A stretch of 39,263 nt of DNA from Tritrichomonas foetus. Taxonomy: Eukaryota; Parabasalia; Tritrichomonadida; Tritrichomonadidae. Positions 35,971-39,263 of the stretch are shown here, one piece after another; position 1 is the stretch's first letter, and each line of letters starts with the position of its first letter. Position numbers and translations under genes: made by a program. The stretch spans positions 9,215 to 48,477 of the forward strand of contig MLAK01000585.1 in NCBI GenBank assembly GCA_001839685.1, given 5' to 3'. The notes beneath the pieces were generated by a model that did no database searches, was not told the DNA's origin, and was given only the letters and a program-made list of their open reading frames with translations.

Positions 35971-38748
35971 ATGAATGCGCCTCCTCCCTCTCAGCAAGTT
36001 TCAATCATTCGAAATTTAATTAAAACAACTACACTTGACACAAAACATCCCGCATATTTGATCTCATCAAAATGGCTCAGCAATTGGAAGGTTGCAATTG
36101 GTTTTAATAATTTCCAACCTAAAGACATGATGATAAAAGAAATCAATAATAAAGAATTGCTTAGTAACGATGGACTACGCACGGATATCACAGAAAACGT
36201 CGACTATGAAATAATTACATCAGTAGTCTGGGATAAATTGTATGGCTGGTACAAAGGAGGACCTGCAATTAAAGTTAATGTTGAATACGACGAAGTGGAG
36301 AAAAGAAACGTAGCAGTAATTCATAAAACGAACTTTCGAATATATTTCAAAGAGGAAATGCGCCCTTTTTCTTTTTCAATTTACCAAAGTATTAAGTCGA
36401 TCAAAGAAACAGCTTGTAAAAGTTTTGGAGTAGATCCAAATCGAACCCGTTTATGTGATTTTCCTGATCGAAATAGAAATATTGCGCTTGATGATTCTCG
36501 ATCGTTAAAATTCTATTCAATTGTTGACAATGATCATTATTTGCTTTTGGAGACACAGAGAGATGATGGAATGTGGGTAACTGTCACACACCGTTCAAAT
36601 AATAATAATAATAATTCACTGCTGAGTAATTCACCATCAATGCAGACAATTATTGCAGGGGCTTCAGATCCAGGTGTCTGTGGTCTGACCAACATCTGCA
36701 ATTCATGCTATTTAAATTCAGCACTTCAATGTTTATGTCACACACCGATTATTTGTGACTTTTTCTTAAAAAACGAAAACTGGAGACTGCAAGTTAATAA
36801 TGACAATAAAAAAGGATCCAATGGTCATGTCGTTGATTTATTTTGTGAGCTTATGCATGATATGTGGAGTGGCAATAATAATAAGATTCGACCTAGTGAG
36901 CTTAAAAATGCTATTGGTGAAAAAGCTCATCAATTTGCTGGGACTTCACAACAAGATTCACAAGAATTTTTAATGCATTTGATGGATATCCTTCATGAAG
37001 ACTTAAACCGAGTAAAAACTTATTCAACTGTCGACCCAGTTTTTGGTGATGGATCAAATGACCAAAAAACGGCTGAAATGTCATGGGAAAGACATAAAAA
37101 GATAAATGATAGTTTTTTCGTTGATAACTTTCATGGATTACTTCGATCACGTTTAATTTGTCCGAATTGTCATAAAAAAACTATCGTTTTTGATCCATTT
37201 ATGTCATTAACAATTCCACTGCCAATTCCAAGAACACTTTCACCAAAATTTATTTTCGTACCTTATGATTTAACCCAGCCACGCATAGAAATGCAGCTTT
37301 CGGTCGTTTCTCCAGCAACTGTACCTGAATATGTTGAAGAAATCAGCCAAAGAATTCATCGAAACGTAAAAGACATCGTTTTTGCTGAACGTCCACCAAA
37401 TGCTACTATTTTGAATTGGAGATCTACCATTTCAGCACAAGCTCCTTGTTATGCTTTTGAAATTCCGCCTCATAGTGAAGCGTCTGTATTCGCTTGCGCG
37501 AGATTGGTTGCACCTAAAGAGATAAATAATACACCTGTTGTTACTGAACTCGATGGAATTTTCTTAGTTGAAATTCCACGAGAAGATGCAACGCCTGAAG
37601 AAGTTCAGGCTGCATGTGAACAAAGATTTGCACCTTTTTGGAAAGCAACACCAAAAGATTTCATAATTGAAAATGAAAACTTACTCGAATTTAAAGCAGC
37701 ATTATGTCATGATATAAAAAGTAATTTTACAGAAAAGGAAAAAATGAAAGCAAGAGCAGTTATCCATCCACTTATGAAAAGTCGTTTTGATCGAGAAAGA
37801 CACTTAAAAGTGGTTTCTTCAACACCAATTGAAGTTTTATTGAATCCTGATTTAATCCAAAATACTGAAAATTTTGACTGGTCGCTTTTAAGGCAAAAAG
37901 AAGTTGATGTTAGTGAAGCTGAAATAGAAAAACGTAAAAAAGTAACTCTTGAAGAATGCTTTAAGATTTTCCAAAAGGATGATGTTCTTGATATGAATAA
38001 TAAATGGCATTGTCCGCATTGTGATACTTTTGTTTGTGCAAATAAAAAGATGGATTTATGGAAAGCACCTGAAGTTCTAATTATTCATTTAAAAAGATTC
38101 TTACATACTGCATCAAGTCATTTGAAACTTGACATTAATGTAAAATATCCAAGTTTGCTGGATATAGCACCATATATAATTGGACCTAAAGATGAAGAAG
38201 AAATCAAATATTCATTATATGGTGTTATTGAACATATGGGAAGTCTTGGTGGTGGACACTATACTGCGCATGTTTATCATCATTTGAAGAAAAAGTGGTA
38301 TTCATTTAATGATGATGTTGTTAAACCTGCGAGACCTGCTGCAGCACATAATAAAGATGGATATGTACTTTTCTATGTGAAAGCCAATGATAATCAGAAA
38401 AAGCAAATGAAAGAAAAGAAACCTGAGAAAATTGAAGTGACCGAAGAAATGATCAAGCAAATGTTTATTCCGAAAATTATGTTGCCTATTGTTGATCTGA
38501 ATAACCGAACGCATAGAAAATCATCAAGCAGACCAGCTGTGAAACTTCAACCCCCTGCAGAAACGGTGAAGATGTTTGATGTTGAAGAAATAAGAAAGAA
38601 TATTTTTAGATCGCAACAACTTCAGCAGCAACAGCAGCAACAACAGCAACACATTTATCAACAACAGCAAGTTCAACAACAACAAAATGGAAATCAAGAT
38701 TCTGTGAAAAACAAGCAGGATAATCAAGTGAAGCCAGAAAATCACTGA
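35971..38748 (+). CDS. Ubiquitin-specific protease, DUSP-UBL-USP (USP4/11/15-like)
   Basis: This is a 925-residue deubiquitinase. Residues about 10-110 form a DUSP domain (SSKWLSNWKVAIGFNN), then a UBL-like region at about 125-205 (NDHYLLLETQRDDG), an Asn run, and a USP catalytic domain at about 235-800. The Cys box is GLTNICNSCYLNSALQCL with catalytic C246; the His box is GGGHYTAH with H763; the third triad position is Asn780 (YSFNDD) rather than the commoner Asp, as in a subset of USPs. Zinc-coordinating CPNC and CPHC pairs flank an insert, as in USP4/15. The tail carries a polyglutamine tract (about 881-907). It would remove ubiquitin in the cytosol or nucleus, affecting signalling or splicing factors by analogy with USP4/15. 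Confidence 0.93.
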   Translation: MNAPPPSQQVSIIRNLIKTTTLDTKHPAYLISSKWLSNWKVAIGFNNFQPKDMMIKEINNKELLSNDGLRTDITENVDYEIITSVVWDKLYGWYKGGPAIKVNVEYDEVEKRNVAVIHKTNFRIYFKEEMRPFSFSIYQSIKSIKETACKSFGVDPNRTRLCDFPDRNRNIALDDSRSLKFYSIVDNDHYLLLETQRDDGMWVTVTHRSNNNNNNSLLSNSPSMQTIIAGASDPGVCGLTNICNSCYLNSALQCLCHTPIICDFFLKNENWRLQVNNDNKKGSNGHVVDLFCELMHDMWSGNNNKIRPSELKNAIGEKAHQFAGTSQQDSQEFLMHLMDILHEDLNRVKTYSTVDPVFGDGSNDQKTAEMSWERHKKINDSFFVDNFHGLLRSRLICPNCHKKTIVFDPFMSLTIPLPIPRTLSPKFIFVPYDLTQPRIEMQLSVVSPATVPEYVEEISQRIHRNVKDIVFAERPPNATILNWRSTISAQAPCYAFEIPPHSEASVFACARLVAPKEINNTPVVTELDGIFLVEIPREDATPEEVQAACEQRFAPFWKATPKDFIIENENLLEFKAALCHDIKSNFTEKEKMKARAVIHPLMKSRFDRERHLKVVSSTPIEVLLNPDLIQNTENFDWSLLRQKEVDVSEAEIEKRKKVTLEECFKIFQKDDVLDMNNKWHCPHCDTFVCANKKMDLWKAPEVLIIHLKRFLHTASSHLKLDINVKYPSLLDIAPYIIGPKDEEEIKYSLYGVIEHMGSLGGGHYTAHVYHHLKKKWYSFNDDVVKPARPAAAHNKDGYVLFYVKANDNQKKQMKEKKPEKIEVTEEMIKQMFIPKIMLPIVDLNNRTHRKSSSRPAVKLQPPAETVKMFDVEEIRKNIFRSQQLQQQQQQQQQHIYQQQQVQQQQNGNQDSVKNKQDNQVKPENH

Positions 38749-39263
38749 TAAAAAAAAGATATACACGGTATAAATAATGTTTTATAAATTATTCGTATAA
38801 TGTAATTATTTTTTCTCTGAACTTTTTGATATTAATTTCTATTTATATCTTTCCACTTCATTTTTGAAATTCTTCCTGATTGATTTCATAATTAAATATA
38901 TGAAGTTTTACTATTTCATTTCATGAAGTTTTTATGGCCTATTAATGAGATTTTATATATATATGAGTCCCCATATGGCACCGAGTTCATGGGAACGGTG
39001 ATTTGATCAAAAATACAACAACTAAAGAAAATCAGGAATTATTCAAATTTAAGCCAAAACACAAGGACGGAATAAGTGGGTTTAAGCATAATCAACTAAT
39101 GAAAAACACAAGGACGGAAATCAATTTTAAAATGTACTGATGTGTTACACGAGAAAATGAATGATTCTAGTTTATGGGTTAGGGAACAGTGAAAAGGTAT
39201 GAAATCATGAAGGATGTAATATATGATATAATAAATGGTATCAAAAATAAATCTAAATTAAAT
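38749..39263. other. Terminal spacer with a small hairpin and duplicated motif
   Basis: After the USP gene the DNA is AT-rich except for a GC-richer patch at 38969-39000, where CACCG (38979-38983) can pair with CGGTG (38996-39000), or CCCAT with ATGGG. Further on, AAACACAAGGACGGAA occurs twice, near 39057-39072 and 39107-39122. No reading frame or known RNA was recognised, and the window ends inside this region. Confidence 0.45.

Noticed and set aside
1..39263. Trichomonad-type introns with ACTAACACACAG 3' motif
   Set aside because: Scanning for ACTAAC found only isolated hits (for example near 11582 and 12933) without the ACACAG end or a matching GTATGT donor.
1..39263. Transposable elements, CRISPR arrays, tRNA genes
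   Set aside because: No transposase or reverse-transcriptase motifs, no regularly spaced repeats, and no tRNA B-box in a cloverleaf setting were seen.

Overview
This window looks like an AT-rich nuclear contig from a parabasalid protist, most likely a Tritrichomonas-like trichomonad; the lineage call is inference. The genes are eukaryotic (cyclin, non-canonical poly(A) polymerase, VPS13, Raptor, bromodomain, UBX, USP, Brr6/Brl1). Nearly all are single uninterrupted reading frames, even the 7.7 kb VPS13. Intergenic spacers run from tens of bases to about 1 kb and are very AT-rich. A divergent U2 snRNA gene is present. TGA ends the cyclin, WD40, coiled-coil, small basic and USP genes, so the standard code applies.

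Layout. 1-850: repeats and a GC-richer hairpin island. 852-10088: five plus-strand genes (transcription-type cyclin, TRF4-type nucleotidyltransferase, large WD40 protein, coiled-coil protein, small basic protein). 10396-14058: minus-strand block with a rhomboid protease, the U2 snRNA, a ubiquitin-like-fold protein and a UAS-UBX p97 adaptor. 14225-22837: plus-strand Brr6/Brl1 nuclear-envelope protein and VPS13 lipid-transfer protein. 23020-27097: minus-strand Raptor homologue and an armadillo-like protein. 27210-28166: a plus-strand triple UBR-box gene, divergent from the armadillo gene and broken by one in-frame TGA at a position where its sister repeats have a zinc-ligand cysteine. 28684-32787: a 1367-residue helical-repeat protein of unknown function. 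33063-34996: minus-strand bromodomain protein and four-span membrane protein. 35971-38748: USP4/15-like deubiquitinase with a polyglutamine tail. 38749-39263: spacer with a small GC-richer hairpin and a duplicated motif.

Functionally this is mostly housekeeping content: transcription and RNA processing (cyclin, TRF4-type enzyme, U2, bromodomain), ubiquitin/p97 proteostasis (USP, UBX, Ubl, UBR-box), membrane and nuclear-envelope biology (VPS13, Brr6, rhomboid, four-span protein) and TORC1 signalling (Raptor). No transposon, CRISPR array or operon was seen. The points most worth follow-up are the TGA in the UBR-box gene, the U2 gene with compensatory wobble pairs, the short Raptor lacking a WD40 propeller, the Brr6/Brl1 gene, and the uncharacterised structured island near 550-690.
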